NCBI GenBank assembly: GCA_022572355.1
Contig: JACZWC010000005.1
Span: 53,207 to 117,206, forward strand
DNA length: 64,000 bases
Direction of reading: 5' to 3'
Origin: Bacteroidota bacterium
GTDB taxonomy: Bacteria > Bacteroidota > Bacteroidia > NORP154
Both the position numbers and the translations under genes were made by a program. The notes below the pieces were generated by a model that was not told where the DNA came from, ran no database searches, and was given only the letters and a program-made list of their open reading frames with translations. This document shows positions 29,016 through 38,489 of this stretch, piece by piece; the first letter of the stretch is position 1, and the number at the start of each line of letters is the position of its first letter.

Positions 29016-30686
29016 TTAAAAACTGCTTGTAATTGCAAGTGTAACACCATTCGACGCGGGTACATTTCTGCAAACACCGCCTACACAAAATATCCCAGCA
29101 CGTTGCCTTCCATACCCTAACGTAAATGTGTTTCCTTTATTTTTATAACCAACCTGTGCGGTAAAATAATGAAAGCGTTTATTGGACTTCTTATTCCCAT
29201 AATTATACTCATCAAAGGCCGCAACGAACCAATGTGGTGCTATTGTGTATTCCACAAGCATCATTCCCCAACTTCCGTCATCTTGTTTTGTGTATAGGTT
29301 TTGCAACTCTACTCTAATGGTATTCTTGGGTTTTAATTTAAAGGTGAGGTCAGCAACGGCTACATTGCCATAAATTGTTCCATATTGATTTCCAAATCCT
29401 TGGATGACATCCTTGTTGTACTCAAAGTACATAAATGACACCGCAGCTTTAAACTTTTTGGAGAATTTTCTCGAGATATTGATATTTAAATCCTCAAAAT
29501 ATTTCGTATCACCAATATCAAAGAAGTTCGATTTATATCCCAATGTACCTGATTCGCCAATCGCAGTGGTGTCATTTACAGCCGTTCTCTTAATGCCAAA
29601 TACGGTTGAATAATTCACCAAGATACTGGTGCCATACTTCCCTCCAAGAGGGGAACCCTTTTTAATCTTGTAAATGATGTCGCCCTGCAAACCCATTTCG
29701 CCCAAGGGCTGGGTAGCATAAGGATAGTATGCTGCCAAGCTATACGTATGAACTTTGGTAATGGCTGGTATGTAATTGATGTTTAATTCACTTCCGGCTG
29801 CTGCTCTGTCCGAACGAAAATCCATGTTATCTACACGTTTTGCTGTTAAAAGGATTCCTAGCCCTTTAGTTGAATACGATGCTGTGAAGAGAAAGGATTC
29901 CCCGTCTTTATAGATATAACTATTGGCTGCTGAAGGGTCGTTTATTTTGTACGCATATTCCGCACCTATATTGAATTTGCCGCTGATAATGTTCAATCTT
30001 CCGGCAAACGCTGCGACATTTTCTGGCAGATTATATGTCGAATTCTGATCGGATTGGTATTTACTGATCATACCTCCTCCAATAATAATGTTGGTCTTGT
30101 TAAATAGTGAATCAAACATGTCGGCCAGGGAAAATTCTAAATCTAATCCTCTGACTACCCCAGGTCCGCTGCCCATAAACTTACGCAGTTTGCCAATTAC
30201 ACCTTTGAGATAGACTCCCTTTAACGGCTCGTATTTGAGCCTGATTCCATCCATGGCATTGTCATATCCTAGCCCCCATTGCTCGTAGCTTCGGAATATT
30301 AGTCCGTTACCAAATTGCTCGTAAAAACTACCAACTGTTACATTCAGTTTTTCATTTTGATAGGTGGCATATCTATAGGGGATTGCATTGCCATCATATC
30401 GGCTGTCAAATCCTTGAAGGGTAGCTAGATAACTCTCATACCTCAATCCCGCAGAGAAATTGCCAAGGGTATAATTGATGTTGGCAAACCCCCGCATCAA
30501 AACTTTTTCAGGTACTTCTGGAGCACCTATTGAGGTATCCGAGTTGTAGTACTGTAAATCCGATTGAAAATTTCCGTGTACTTCACCTGGGATAAAGCCT
30601 TGAGGAAGAATGCTCTGGCTATAAAGCTTAATTGAAGGCAGCAAAAAAAGAACTAGCAGAAAGGTTAATGGAATTCTAGAGTTCAA
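29016..30686 (-). CDS. DUF6029-type outer-membrane protein
   Basis: A 556-residue exported protein with signal peptide ending near KLYSQ and then SILPQGFIPGEVHGNFQSD. The rest is long alternating strand pattern (YATYQNEKLNVTVGSFYEQ and FGNGLIFRSYEQWGLGYDNA), consistent with a large outer-membrane barrel. I recognise it as the DUF6029 group, frequently found beside Omp28 and TlpA genes. The start codon appears to be TTG. The C-terminal part contains CVGGVCRNV, an unusual cysteine pair for a barrel that may relate to its thiol-active neighbours. Confidence 0.8.
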   Translation of the reverse strand: MNSRIPLTFLLVLFLLPSIKLYSQSILPQGFIPGEVHGNFQSDLQYYNSDTSIGAPEVPEKVLMRGFANINYTLGNFSAGLRYESYLATLQGFDSRYDGNAIPYRYATYQNEKLNVTVGSFYEQFGNGLIFRSYEQWGLGYDNAMDGIRLKYEPLKGVYLKGVIGKLRKFMGSGPGVVRGLDLEFSLADMFDSLFNKTNIIIGGGMISKYQSDQNSTYNLPENVAAFAGRLNIISGKFNIGAEYAYKINDPSAANSYIYKDGESFLFTASYSTKGLGILLTAKRVDNMDFRSDRAAAGSELNINYIPAITKVHTYSLAAYYPYATQPLGEMGLQGDIIYKIKKGSPLGGKYGTSILVNYSTVFGIKRTAVNDTTAIGESGTLGYKSNFFDIGDTKYFEDLNINISRKFSKKFKAAVSFMYFEYNKDVIQGFGNQYGTIYGNVAVADLTFKLKPKNTIRVELQNLYTKQDDGSWGMMLVEYTIAPHWFVAAFDEYNYGNKKSNKRFHYFTAQVGYKNKGNTFTLGYGRQRAGIFCVGGVCRNVPASNGVTLAITSSF

Positions 30687-30716
30687 ATCCAGGAATGTTA
30701 GGACGTAAATATAATG

Positions 30717-31229
30717 CTATTTAATACTTTCCCCCTTCGCGACTTTTACGAGAAGTTCATAGAGTACATCCTCATCACCATCAGCATATGTGGTGTGTTG
30801 CCAAACGATTTCCTTCTTTCCATTGACAAGAAATGTATGTGGTACCATATTCACACCCAATGCACGTTTAAAATCACCATTAGGGTCCAGTAGTGTTTTA
30901 TATTCCCACCCTTTTCCATTAATAAATGGAGCTACTTTAGCTGTGTTTCTGGTGTCATCAATAGACACAGCTATAAGCTGTACGCCCGTTTCCTCTACCC
31001 AATCTTCATAGACATCGGCAATGGCATCCAGCTCACGAATACAGGGCTTGCACCATGTTGCCCAAAAGCTGATTATTATCGGTTTACCTCCATTAGAAAT
31101 CCCCGAAGTATTGACCGTCCTTCCATCGAGTGTTTTTACATTAACAGATGGAATTTTACGCACAGATGATTGCGAATAAGCATAACCGAATACAAATATT
31201 GCCAGTGCAATTAATCCTGCTTTTTTCAT
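30717..31229 (-). CDS. TlpA-family periplasmic thiol-disulfide reductase
   Basis: About 170 residues starting MKKAGLIALAIFVFGYAYSQ, a clean signal peptide; an ATG 14 codons upstream is less likely. The active site WATWCKPC (Cys60, Cys63) sits in a thioredoxin fold, and the cis-proline loop is seen in GVNMVPHTFLVN. Members reduce disulfides in the periplasm, often for cytochrome c maturation or envelope proteins. Its place between Omp28 and DUF6029 genes suggests substrates in that locus. Confidence 0.88.
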   Translation of the reverse strand: MKKAGLIALAIFVFGYAYSQSSVRKIPSVNVKTLDGRTVNTSGISNGGKPIIISFWATWCKPCIRELDAIADVYEDWVEETGVQLIAVSIDDTRNTAKVAPFINGKGWEYKTLLDPNGDFKRALGVNMVPHTFLVNGKKEIVWQHTTYADGDEDVLYELLVKVAKGESIK

Positions 31230-31324
31230 AATATGAATGGTGCTAAATAACAAATCAGCTTTAAAACGCAATAATTACGCCAAAGCTGATTTGTTTTCTT
31301 ACGGAGTCTTATTTCCTGCGTTAC

Positions 31325-33787
31325 TTATTTAGTATGAATTAATTTCTTCAAATAAGAATTCTCCCCTATCCGGACATTCACAAAATAAATTCCCTGAACA
31401 AGTTCACTTCCATCCAGGGTAATCAAGTGGTCACCCACTCCCATTGTTCCCTGGTCCAACATGAGTATTTCTTGCCCCACAAGATTATACATCCCTATAC
31501 TGACGTTCTCAGCTTTCCTTAAGGTAAACTGTACCGTTGCACTCTCACTGAAAGGATTTGGAAATACCATCATTTCAATGGGATTGTTTATCATTGAAAT
31601 TCCCACGGAGGCTCCAACTGTATAATTTTTAGTTAAAATACAGCCAAATCCGTCCTTAATCTCAACAGAATAATTTCCGTCGGATAACCCTGAAATATCT
31701 TCAGTAGACGCCGTGTAAGCGTTGGGGCCGGTCCAGCTATATGTATAGGCACCCGTACCGCCCGATGTAGAGAGATAAATAGCTCCGTCATCACCCAGGT
31801 TTTCATCATTAACTGTTGACGTTACGATAATTTCAGCTGCGGCAGTTACTTCTGCCGTATTCAGCGAAATGCACCCTGCACCATCTGTAACCGTCACGGT
31901 ATACGTGCCTATTCCCAATCCTGTAAGATTAGAAGAGGTTGCCCCGTTATTCCATGCGTATGTAAAAGGACTTGTTCCCCCATTTACAGTAAGGTTTATT
32001 ATGCCATCCGCTACATTCCAACAAGCATTTGTTGGGGCGAAAGAAGATAAAGTTGCTGCACCTGCGTTATTGACGATAATAGATTTAACCTCAGTACATG
32101 TCATTGCATCGGTTACTGTAACAAAATATTCCCCAGCGGCTAAGTTGGTAGCTGTAGAAGTGGTTTGTCCATTAGACCACAGATAAGTATAAGGGCCTGA
32201 TGTACCTGTTACCGTACAAGAAGCGCTTCCGTCAGAAGCGCTGCAAGTTGACTCAACCGTGGTTAAATTGATTGTACCTAACGAAGCACATACCGCGTCA
32301 AAAGGACTTACATCCTCCGATCCAAAACTAATACCGGTAAATATTACATTTGAACTGAGGTCGGTTATCGTATAGTAGCCTGGTGTTCCCCCTTGTGGAT
32401 CTAGCCCATCACCGTAATCATCATAGATACTAAAAGTATGGCAGCCTTCGCCCAAATAAAATGTTTCATTGAAAGTAGTATTGTTTTGACCATTATAAGG
32501 ACCTCCAGAGTAAAGAATAGTGCCTGATGCATTGGTCAAATCCCAGGTTGTTTCTAAACCCCAGTCATCTGTTAGTAATTCGAATGCCAGCACAACATCA
32601 GTTTGAGGAGCATCTGTGAAGGTAGATGAAGCCTGATCATCAGAAGTGTCCTCATCAGCGCTTCCGTTGGGATTAGAGAAGGTTACATTAACCGTGTTCG
32701 TTCCCGACGCCGTAAACGAAACAGGTGGAAGAGTAATAGTCTCCTGCTTATAAGAACTGAGGTTTCCAGTCCAGCTGTACGACTGGCTTGCACCACCGTT
32801 TACATCGTATGTGATATCTAAACTGACTAAATCTGCACTTCCCATGTTCTTAATCAAAACCGTAGGAGAGACCACTGTTCCACAAACAGCACCAAGATCA
32901 TCAATTGAAACAAGGGCAGCGTTATTTGTTTCAGTAATTCCTGTGAAAGTGAGGGCCGCATATGCTCCTGATATTACTTCCTGTTGGCCTTCCGCCACAT
33001 AAACAGCTACCGACATCTCACCTAAATTTGGCACTATTCCGATATACGAAGAAGGAATAGTGTATGTAAAAGTATTGCTGTAAAAAGAGCCGGCAGTAGT
33101 AGGAGTGATGTCTTCTCCCCATTGGCCGTTAACAAAATCCCTAAACACATCTTGATGCAGGTAATTGCCTTGCGCATCAAAATTATCGGGATTCCCATTC
33201 GTTCCTCCTGTTTGTGGGCCAGGGATATTGTTCTCTATTACTGCAATATTCAGTTTATTGGTAGAAGCTGACGAATTACCTGTATAGTACACTTCCACAT
33301 ATATGGTCATTGTCTTTGTGTTTACATCCAACTCACAAGTTGCAGCAACGTTAACAGGAGATGATTGTGGTAATATTTGGCCGGATGCATCTGTCCAATC
33401 CCCCCTGCCCATTGCTGTTCCTCCTGGGGTCATCTCCAATCCTGCAAAAACATGCCGATTTACAGTTGCCGAAGGATACCCTGTAAGATCGGATTGTCCA
33501 GCCAATGCAGTACCCCATGGAGTTCTAAAATCAGGATCTCCACTGGTACCAGGATCAGCATAACCGCCCACATGAATATTTACCAATACCACATCACCTG
33601 GATTAGCAGTCTGTATCCCTTGAGCTATTACATGCCCGGCAGGGCAATATGTACAATAAATACCGGTAAATTCTTCCAGTATCACATTCTTGTTCTCTGG
33701 TGTTGTACTTACAATAGTTTGGCTATAGGCCAGGTTAAACCCCAATAAACAAAGGGCAGTTGCAAATAGGCGTAATGAATTTTTCAT
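31325..33787 (-). CDS. Omp28-type secreted protein with SprB repeats and T9SS sorting domain
   Basis: An 820-residue protein. The ATG at 33787 gives MKNSLRLFATALCLLGFNLA, a signal peptide; 34 codons upstream in frame lie in the intergenic region. An Omp28/thioredoxin-like domain has CTYCPAG (Cys45, Cys48). The middle holds a CARDB-like stretch (about 310-400), then three SprB-type repeats (for example PYTYLWSNGQTTSTATNL). The last 80 residues, from VFPNPFSESATVQF to the end, are a type A T9SS sorting domain. It should be exported through SprA and anchored or released at the cell surface. Confidence 0.87.
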   Translation of the reverse strand: MKNSLRLFATALCLLGFNLAYSQTIVSTTPENKNVILEEFTGIYCTYCPAGHVIAQGIQTANPGDVVLVNIHVGGYADPGTSGDPDFRTPWGTALAGQSDLTGYPSATVNRHVFAGLEMTPGGTAMGRGDWTDASGQILPQSSPVNVAATCELDVNTKTMTIYVEVYYTGNSSASTNKLNIAVIENNIPGPQTGGTNGNPDNFDAQGNYLHQDVFRDFVNGQWGEDITPTTAGSFYSNTFTYTIPSSYIGIVPNLGEMSVAVYVAEGQQEVISGAYAALTFTGITETNNAALVSIDDLGAVCGTVVSPTVLIKNMGSADLVSLDITYDVNGGASQSYSWTGNLSSYKQETITLPPVSFTASGTNTVNVTFSNPNGSADEDTSDDQASSTFTDAPQTDVVLAFELLTDDWGLETTWDLTNASGTILYSGGPYNGQNNTTFNETFYLGEGCHTFSIYDDYGDGLDPQGGTPGYYTITDLSSNVIFTGISFGSEDVSPFDAVCASLGTINLTTVESTCSASDGSASCTVTGTSGPYTYLWSNGQTTSTATNLAAGEYFVTVTDAMTCTEVKSIIVNNAGAATLSSFAPTNACWNVADGIINLTVNGGTSPFTYAWNNGATSSNLTGLGIGTYTVTVTDGAGCISLNTAEVTAAAEIIVTSTVNDENLGDDGAIYLSTSGGTGAYTYSWTGPNAYTASTEDISGLSDGNYSVEIKDGFGCILTKNYTVGASVGISMINNPIEMMVFPNPFSESATVQFTLRKAENVSIGMYNLVGQEILMLDQGTMGVGDHLITLDGSELVQGIYFVNVRIGENSYLKKLIHTK

Positions 33788-33894
33788 AACTTTTATATTT
33801 GAAAATTGAACATTCGAGTAATTAATACTATATCTAAATATTTCTGTTTTGTGATTGCAATAGGTAAATTTACGAATAAACCCGACCAAACTGC

Positions 33895-33929
33895 CAAAAT
33901 ATTAAGACAAATCGTCAAAATATTAAGAC
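33895..33929. promoter_or_regulatory. Direct repeat with 21-base period, candidate operator
   Basis: CAAAATATTAAGAC occurs at 33895-33908 and again at 33916-33929, exactly two helical turns apart, in the 222-base divergent region between two T9SS cargo genes. A dimeric activator binding same-face half sites would fit. The rest of the region is AT-rich with no gene. Confidence 0.5.
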
Positions 33930-33960
33930 GAAGCTGTATCTATTTACCAAATTAGTCGTA

Positions 33961-33968
33961 TATCTTTG
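33961..33968 (+). promoter_or_regulatory. -7 box upstream of the small T9SS cargo gene
   Basis: TATCTTTG is a perfect TAnnTTTG. It lies 42 bases before the ATG at 34010 and 32 bases after the 21-base-period direct repeat, which would put an activator at a suitable distance. No good -33 TTTG is seen. Confidence 0.5.
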
Positions 33969-34009
33969 TGTTTCAAAAGGTTTAACGTCGTTATACAATT
34001 TAGGGTATT

Positions 34010-34714
34010 ATGAAAAAATTGATAGTGTTGTTACTGGGAATAGGTTCAATTGCTGGTATTGCCTATGCTCAAAATCCTGGAGACAAAAAATCACATATTG
34101 AAGTTGTTAATGTTTCAAACATTCCTCTCAATGTGATATGTGAAAGAACGGAAAAATCTATCGCCGATAGCAGCATAAATTATTTTTGTTGGGACGTGTG
34201 TTTCATACCCTCGGTAAGTGTGTCTGGTATTGTTGTAATTCAGCCTGGAGTTACAAGCCAAAACCATATAGGATATTATAATGCTAAAGGTGGAACAGGT
34301 GTTAGCACGATATCATATTGTTTCTATGATAACGACAACCCTATTGACTCTGCTTGTGTAATTATTCTGTACAGCCCTGAAAGTCCTGATGATTCGGTTT
34401 ATGCTACAGTTAATGTAGGAACATTAGTAGGCGTTGATGACTATGGTAGCATGCGTGAAAATAGGATACTCGATATTTATCCAAATCCTGCAAACACCAA
34501 CACAACCTTGGCATATTCTCTTGAAAATGGTTCTGGGTCTGCAAAAATTGTAGTACGAAACGTGCTTGGTTCTGAAATGATGGAGGTTTGGCTGAAAGGA
34601 TCTACTGGGAAAGTAATTTTTCCTGTAAGCCAAATGAATAGCGGAATTTACTTTTATTCTTTAGTGGTTGACGGACAGGTGCAGTCAACGCAAAAGCTTA
34701 TAGTTAAAAAATAA
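34010..34714 (+). CDS. Small exported protein with T9SS type A sorting domain
   Basis: A 234-residue protein with signal peptide MKKLIVLLLGIGSIAGIAYA, a beta-rich middle of about 125 residues with four cysteines (CERT, CWDVC, CFYD, CVII), and a C-terminal sorting domain from ILDIYPNPANTNTTLAY to LIVKK. The middle has no family I recognise; its immunoglobulin-like strand pattern suggests a surface module. It ends two bases from the convergent sirtuin gene stop. Confidence 0.82.
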   Translation: MKKLIVLLLGIGSIAGIAYAQNPGDKKSHIEVVNVSNIPLNVICERTEKSIADSSINYFCWDVCFIPSVSVSGIVVIQPGVTSQNHIGYYNAKGGTGVSTISYCFYDNDNPIDSACVIILYSPESPDDSVYATVNVGTLVGVDDYGSMRENRILDIYPNPANTNTTLAYSLENGSGSAKIVVRNVLGSEMMEVWLKGSTGKVIFPVSQMNSGIYFYSLVVDGQVQSTQKLIVKK

Positions 34715-34715
34715 C

Positions 34716-35414
34716 TCAGGCACAGGCATTTGCCAATAATTTTTCAGCCAGCTTGGGTACACCCGTGCTGGCTTTTTCTTTTATGATCGTGAGATTGTCA
34801 ACGCCTCCAACACTCATCTCCCCTGGGTCAATTAAATATTTATCAATTTCCTTTCCCGCTACATCAATTAGCCCTGCTGCGGGATAAACATTTAACGAAG
34901 TGCCAATGACTATCAATTTATCTGCGCTTTCAGTTATAACAGTGGCATCCGTCATTTTTGGAACAGCTTCTCCAAACCACACTATGTGAGGACGCAGCTG
35001 AGAGCCTTTCTCGCAGGTATTTCCACTCTTGAGTTCCCAATCATCAATATCATAAACTAAACTTGCATCTACCGAACTCTGCGATTTTGTTATTTCACCA
35101 TGAAGATGGATGATATTGGTGGAGCCAGCCCTTTCATGTAAATTGTCGACATTTTGGGTAATAATGGTAACATTAAATTTCTCTTCCAGACTGGCCAAAG
35201 CATAGTGTGCGGCATTTGGCTCGGCTTCCAAAACTTGTTTTCTGCGTTGGTTATAAAAGTCTAAAACAAGATTCTGATCTTTCTCCCAAGCCTCCGGTGT
35301 AGCTACTTCATACACATTGTATTGCTCCCACAATCCTCCGCTGTCACGGAAAGTGCTCAACCCACTCTCGGCGCTAATCCCAGCACCTGTTAATACAACA
35401 ATATTCTCCATCAA
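34716..35414 (-). CDS. cobB: NAD-dependent protein deacylase, sirtuin class III
   Basis: A 232-residue sirtuin. GAGISAESG (10-18), TQNVDNLH (86-93) and catalytic His105 (IIHLHGE) are present. Tyr54 and Arg57 (FYNQRR) mark the class III enzymes that remove succinyl and malonyl groups. The structural zinc site is degenerate: where two CxxC pairs are expected only Cys134 remains (GNTCEKGSQLRP). The enzyme probably folds without zinc. The first two codons are both ATG. It is a single-gene unit between convergent and divergent neighbours. Confidence 0.9.
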   Translation of the reverse strand: MMENIVVLTGAGISAESGLSTFRDSGGLWEQYNVYEVATPEAWEKDQNLVLDFYNQRRKQVLEAEPNAAHYALASLEEKFNVTIITQNVDNLHERAGSTNIIHLHGEITKSQSSVDASLVYDIDDWELKSGNTCEKGSQLRPHIVWFGEAVPKMTDATVITESADKLIVIGTSLNVYPAAGLIDVAGKEIDKYLIDPGEMSVGGVDNLTIIKEKASTGVPKLAEKLLANACA

Positions 35415-35513
35415 TTTCTCAAAAAAAGACTGTCAATGATACAAATTATTAAAAGAGCAAAAAAGTAGGTTTTAAGGCCATCCTTCGTAAATTCGCGTTT
35501 AATACAATAACGT

Positions 35514-37784
35514 ATGAAAATCAGAAGACAGGAGGCATTAGACTACCATTCGCAGGGAAAACCCGGAAAAATTGAGGTAATGCCCACCAAGCCTTACAGC
35601 TCTCAACGTGACCTTTCATTGGCCTATTCACCAGGTGTTGCAGAACCTTGTTTAGAGATTGAGAAAAATGCTGAGGATGCGTATAAGTATACAGCAAAAG
35701 GAAATTTAGTTGCGGTAATTTCAAACGGAACCGCTGTGCTGGGCCTTGGAGATATTGGGGCGCTGGCTTCTAAACCGGTTATGGAAGGCAAGGGCCTGTT
35801 GTTCAAGATATTTGCAGATATTGATGTATTTGACATTGAAATTGACTCATCTAACATCGATCACTTTGTGCAGACGGTAAAGGCTATCTCGCCAACGTTT
35901 GGAGGAATAAATTTAGAAGATATAAAAGCTCCCGAATGCTTTGAAATAGAAAGGCGCCTTAAAAAAGAATTGAATATTCCTGTCATGCACGACGATCAAC
36001 ACGGAACCGCGATTATATCCAGCTCGGCTCTAATCAATGCTCTGCAGGTGGCCAAGAAAAAAATCGGTAAGGTCAGAATAGTAGTGAATGGAGCGGGGGC
36101 ATCTGCTATTTCATGTGCCAAGTTGTATGTGTCGCTCGGAGCGAAGAAGGAAAATATCATCATGCTCGACAGTAAAGGTGTAATAACAAAGAGCAGAAAA
36201 GGCTTGAGCAAAGAAAAACAGTTTTTTGCAACCAGCAAGAAATATAAAGCGCTCGAGGATTCGCTGGACGGGGCTGATGTTTTTCTTGGATTATCAAAAG
36301 GCAACATAGTCACCAAAGCCATGATCAAATCTATGGCCAGGGATCCTATTGTTTTTGCATTAGCCAATCCTACTCCGGAAATTGCATATGAGGATGCAAT
36401 TAGCGTAAGAGATGATATTATCATGGCGACAGGCCGTTCTGATCATCCCAACCAAGTGAACAATGTGCTGGGCTTTCCATTTATTTTTCGAGGTGCACTG
36501 GATGTGAGAGCTACGGCAATAAATGAGGAAATGAAACTTGCTGCGGTTCACGCAATAGCCGACTTAGCTAAGGAATCAGTCCCTGAAATTGTTAACTCTG
36601 CCTACGACACCAAGAATATAGTTTTTGGACGGGACTATATAATACCCAAACCACTGGATCCCAGACTAATATCAGCAGTTGCACCAGCAGTTGCAAAGGC
36701 GGCAATAAAGTCAAAAGTGGCCAAGGGGAACATCTCGGATTGGGATGAATATAAAGAGTCACTGATCAAGCGCCTGGGTCTGGATAATAAATTGATACGG
36801 GTTATAACAAGTAAAGCAAAGAGAAATCCGAAGCGTGTCGTATTCGCTGAAGCGGATAGTTACAAAATCTTAAAAGCTGCACAAATTGTGGCGGATGAAG
36901 GAATTGCCAAGCCTATTTTGCTGGGAGACATTGAGAAAATAAAAGGAATGATAAAAGAGAACTTCATCGATCTCGAGGGAGTATCAATCATTGATCCGAG
37001 AAGCAAGAAAGAGGAGAAAACCAGGATGCGATTCGGTGAAAACTTGTTTGCCAAAAGGAATCGAAGGGGACTCACATTATACGAATCCCGAAAATTGATG
37101 CAGGAGAGAAATTATTTTGGTGCGATGATGGTCGAAACAGGCGCTGCGGATGCATTGATATCAGGACTTACCAGAAAATACCCAGACACCATTCGGCCGG
37201 CTTTACAAGTAATTGGGGTGGAGAAAGGAATAAGAAGGATAGCCGGCATGTACATCATCATCACTGAAAAACGGCCTTATTTCTTTGCGGATACGACGAT
37301 TAACATTAATCCATCTGTTCAGGACTTGGTTGATATTACAGTGCTGACCGCGGAAACTGTTAAACAGTTTAACTTGAAGCCGAGAATCGCCATGCTGTCT
37401 TATTCAAATTTTGGTTCCGCTGACGGGGAAGAGGTTAGAAAGGTACAGCAAGCCGTAGAGATTCTACATAAGGACTACCCCGGGATGGTCGTGGATGGTG
37501 AAATCCAGGCCAACTTTGCCCTGAATAACCAGTTGCTTGCAGAACAATTTCCATTCTCTGTATTGGTTGACAAATCAGTAAACACATTGATATTTCCGAA
37601 TTTGGTTTCTGGAAACATTGCCTACAAACTCATGCAAGAAATGAGCAAAGCTGAAGCAATAGGCCCTGTATTATTGGGTATGAAAAAGGCAGTTCATATA
37701 CTTCAAATGGGAAGCAGTGTTCGTGAAATAGTAAATATGATCACTATTGCCGTGATTGATGCTCAGTCAAAAAAAAGTAATTAA
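35514..37784 (+). CDS. maeB: NADP-dependent malic enzyme with phosphotransacetylase-like domain
   Basis: A 756-residue fusion. The N-terminal malic enzyme part carries [20 protein letters not shown] and the NAD(P) loop [10 protein letters not shown] (about residue 190), and decarboxylates malate to pyruvate. The C-terminal 330 residues resemble phosphate acetyltransferase ([19 protein letters not shown]), a domain that in such fusions regulates by acetyl-CoA rather than catalysing. The length is standard for MaeB. It lies 36 bases before ruvA. Confidence 0.95.
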   Translation: MKIRRQEALDYHSQGKPGKIEVMPTKPYSSQRDLSLAYSPGVAEPCLEIEKNAEDAYKYTAKGNLVAVISNGTAVLGLGDIGALASKPVMEGKGLLFKIFADIDVFDIEIDSSNIDHFVQTVKAISPTFGGINLEDIKAPECFEIERRLKKELNIPVMHDDQHGTAIISSSALINALQVAKKKIGKVRIVVNGAGASAISCAKLYVSLGAKKENIIMLDSKGVITKSRKGLSKEKQFFATSKKYKALEDSLDGADVFLGLSKGNIVTKAMIKSMARDPIVFALANPTPEIAYEDAISVRDDIIMATGRSDHPNQVNNVLGFPFIFRGALDVRATAINEEMKLAAVHAIADLAKESVPEIVNSAYDTKNIVFGRDYIIPKPLDPRLISAVAPAVAKAAIKSKVAKGNISDWDEYKESLIKRLGLDNKLIRVITSKAKRNPKRVVFAEADSYKILKAAQIVADEGIAKPILLGDIEKIKGMIKENFIDLEGVSIIDPRSKKEEKTRMRFGENLFAKRNRRGLTLYESRKLMQERNYFGAMMVETGAADALISGLTRKYPDTIRPALQVIGVEKGIRRIAGMYIIITEKRPYFFADTTININPSVQDLVDITVLTAETVKQFNLKPRIAMLSYSNFGSADGEEVRKVQQAVEILHKDYPGMVVDGEIQANFALNNQLLAEQFPFSVLVDKSVNTLIFPNLVSGNIAYKLMQEMSKAEAIGPVLLGMKKAVHILQMGSSVREIVNMITIAVIDAQSKKSN

Positions 37785-37820
37785 CCGGAACGAACCGCAA
37801 ACAAAAATGAACACGGGAGG

Positions 37821-38414
37821 ATGATTACGCATATTAAAGGACGGTTGGTTGAGAAAACGCCTACCTATGCAGTTGTCGATTGCAATGGAGTCGGTTATTT
37901 CATCAATATTACCGTCAATACATTTTCGAAACTCGGAGATGAGGAGGCTGTTATGCTATACACACATTTTGCGGTACGAGAGGATGCCCAGGTGCTCTAT
38001 GGATTTGCGGATCAGGAGGAACGCAGGCTGTTTCGTCATTTGATCTCTGTGTCAGGGGTCGGGCCCAGTACGGCCAGAATGGTCCTTTCATCCATGTCGC
38101 CCGAAGAGTTGATCCAGTCAGTTGTATCCGGAAATGTTATGGCTATCCAAAAAGTTAAAGGCATTGGCGCCAAATCAGCACAGAGGATAATAATCGACCT
38201 AAGGGATAAACTCGCCAAAGAGGGTACGCTCTCGTCCAACTCACCTGATTCGTTCTCTCTGGACAATAAAACGCTTGAGGACACGTTATCAGCTTTGTTA
38301 ATGCTGGGATTTGCTAAGAATGCAGTGGAGAAAGCTATTGGCCAGGTGGTGAAGGCTGAAGGATCGGAACTTTCAGTCGAGGACTTAGTAAAGGCCGCAC
38401 TCAAAATCATCTAA
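37821..38414 (+). CDS. ruvA: Holliday junction DNA-binding protein RuvA
   Basis: A 197-residue tetramer-forming protein that binds Holliday junctions and loads RuvB. OB-fold start MITHIKGRLVEKTPTYAVVD, two helix-hairpin-helix motifs (ISVSGVGPSTARMVL and VKGIGAKSAQRIIIDL), an acidic pin region and the C-terminal RuvB-binding domain are all present. It follows maeB closely and precedes sprA by 75 bases; ruvA-sprA order is common in Bacteroidota. Confidence 0.96.
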   Translation: MITHIKGRLVEKTPTYAVVDCNGVGYFINITVNTFSKLGDEEAVMLYTHFAVREDAQVLYGFADQEERRLFRHLISVSGVGPSTARMVLSSMSPEELIQSVVSGNVMAIQKVKGIGAKSAQRIIIDLRDKLAKEGTLSSNSPDSFSLDNKTLEDTLSALLMLGFAKNAVEKAIGQVVKAEGSELSVEDLVKAALKII

Positions 38415-38489
38415 TAGACTTTTCCAGATACGCAAGTTGCATTTTAGCCATTCGCTAAATAGCAAAACCCTTTTATTTGAGACCCAAAG

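Noticed and set aside
31869..33748. Plus-strand frames of 60-120 codons opposite the Omp28/T9SS gene
   Set aside because: They are shadows of a repeat-rich coding sequence on the minus strand, whose reading frame has signal peptide, CxxC, SprB repeats and sorting domain.
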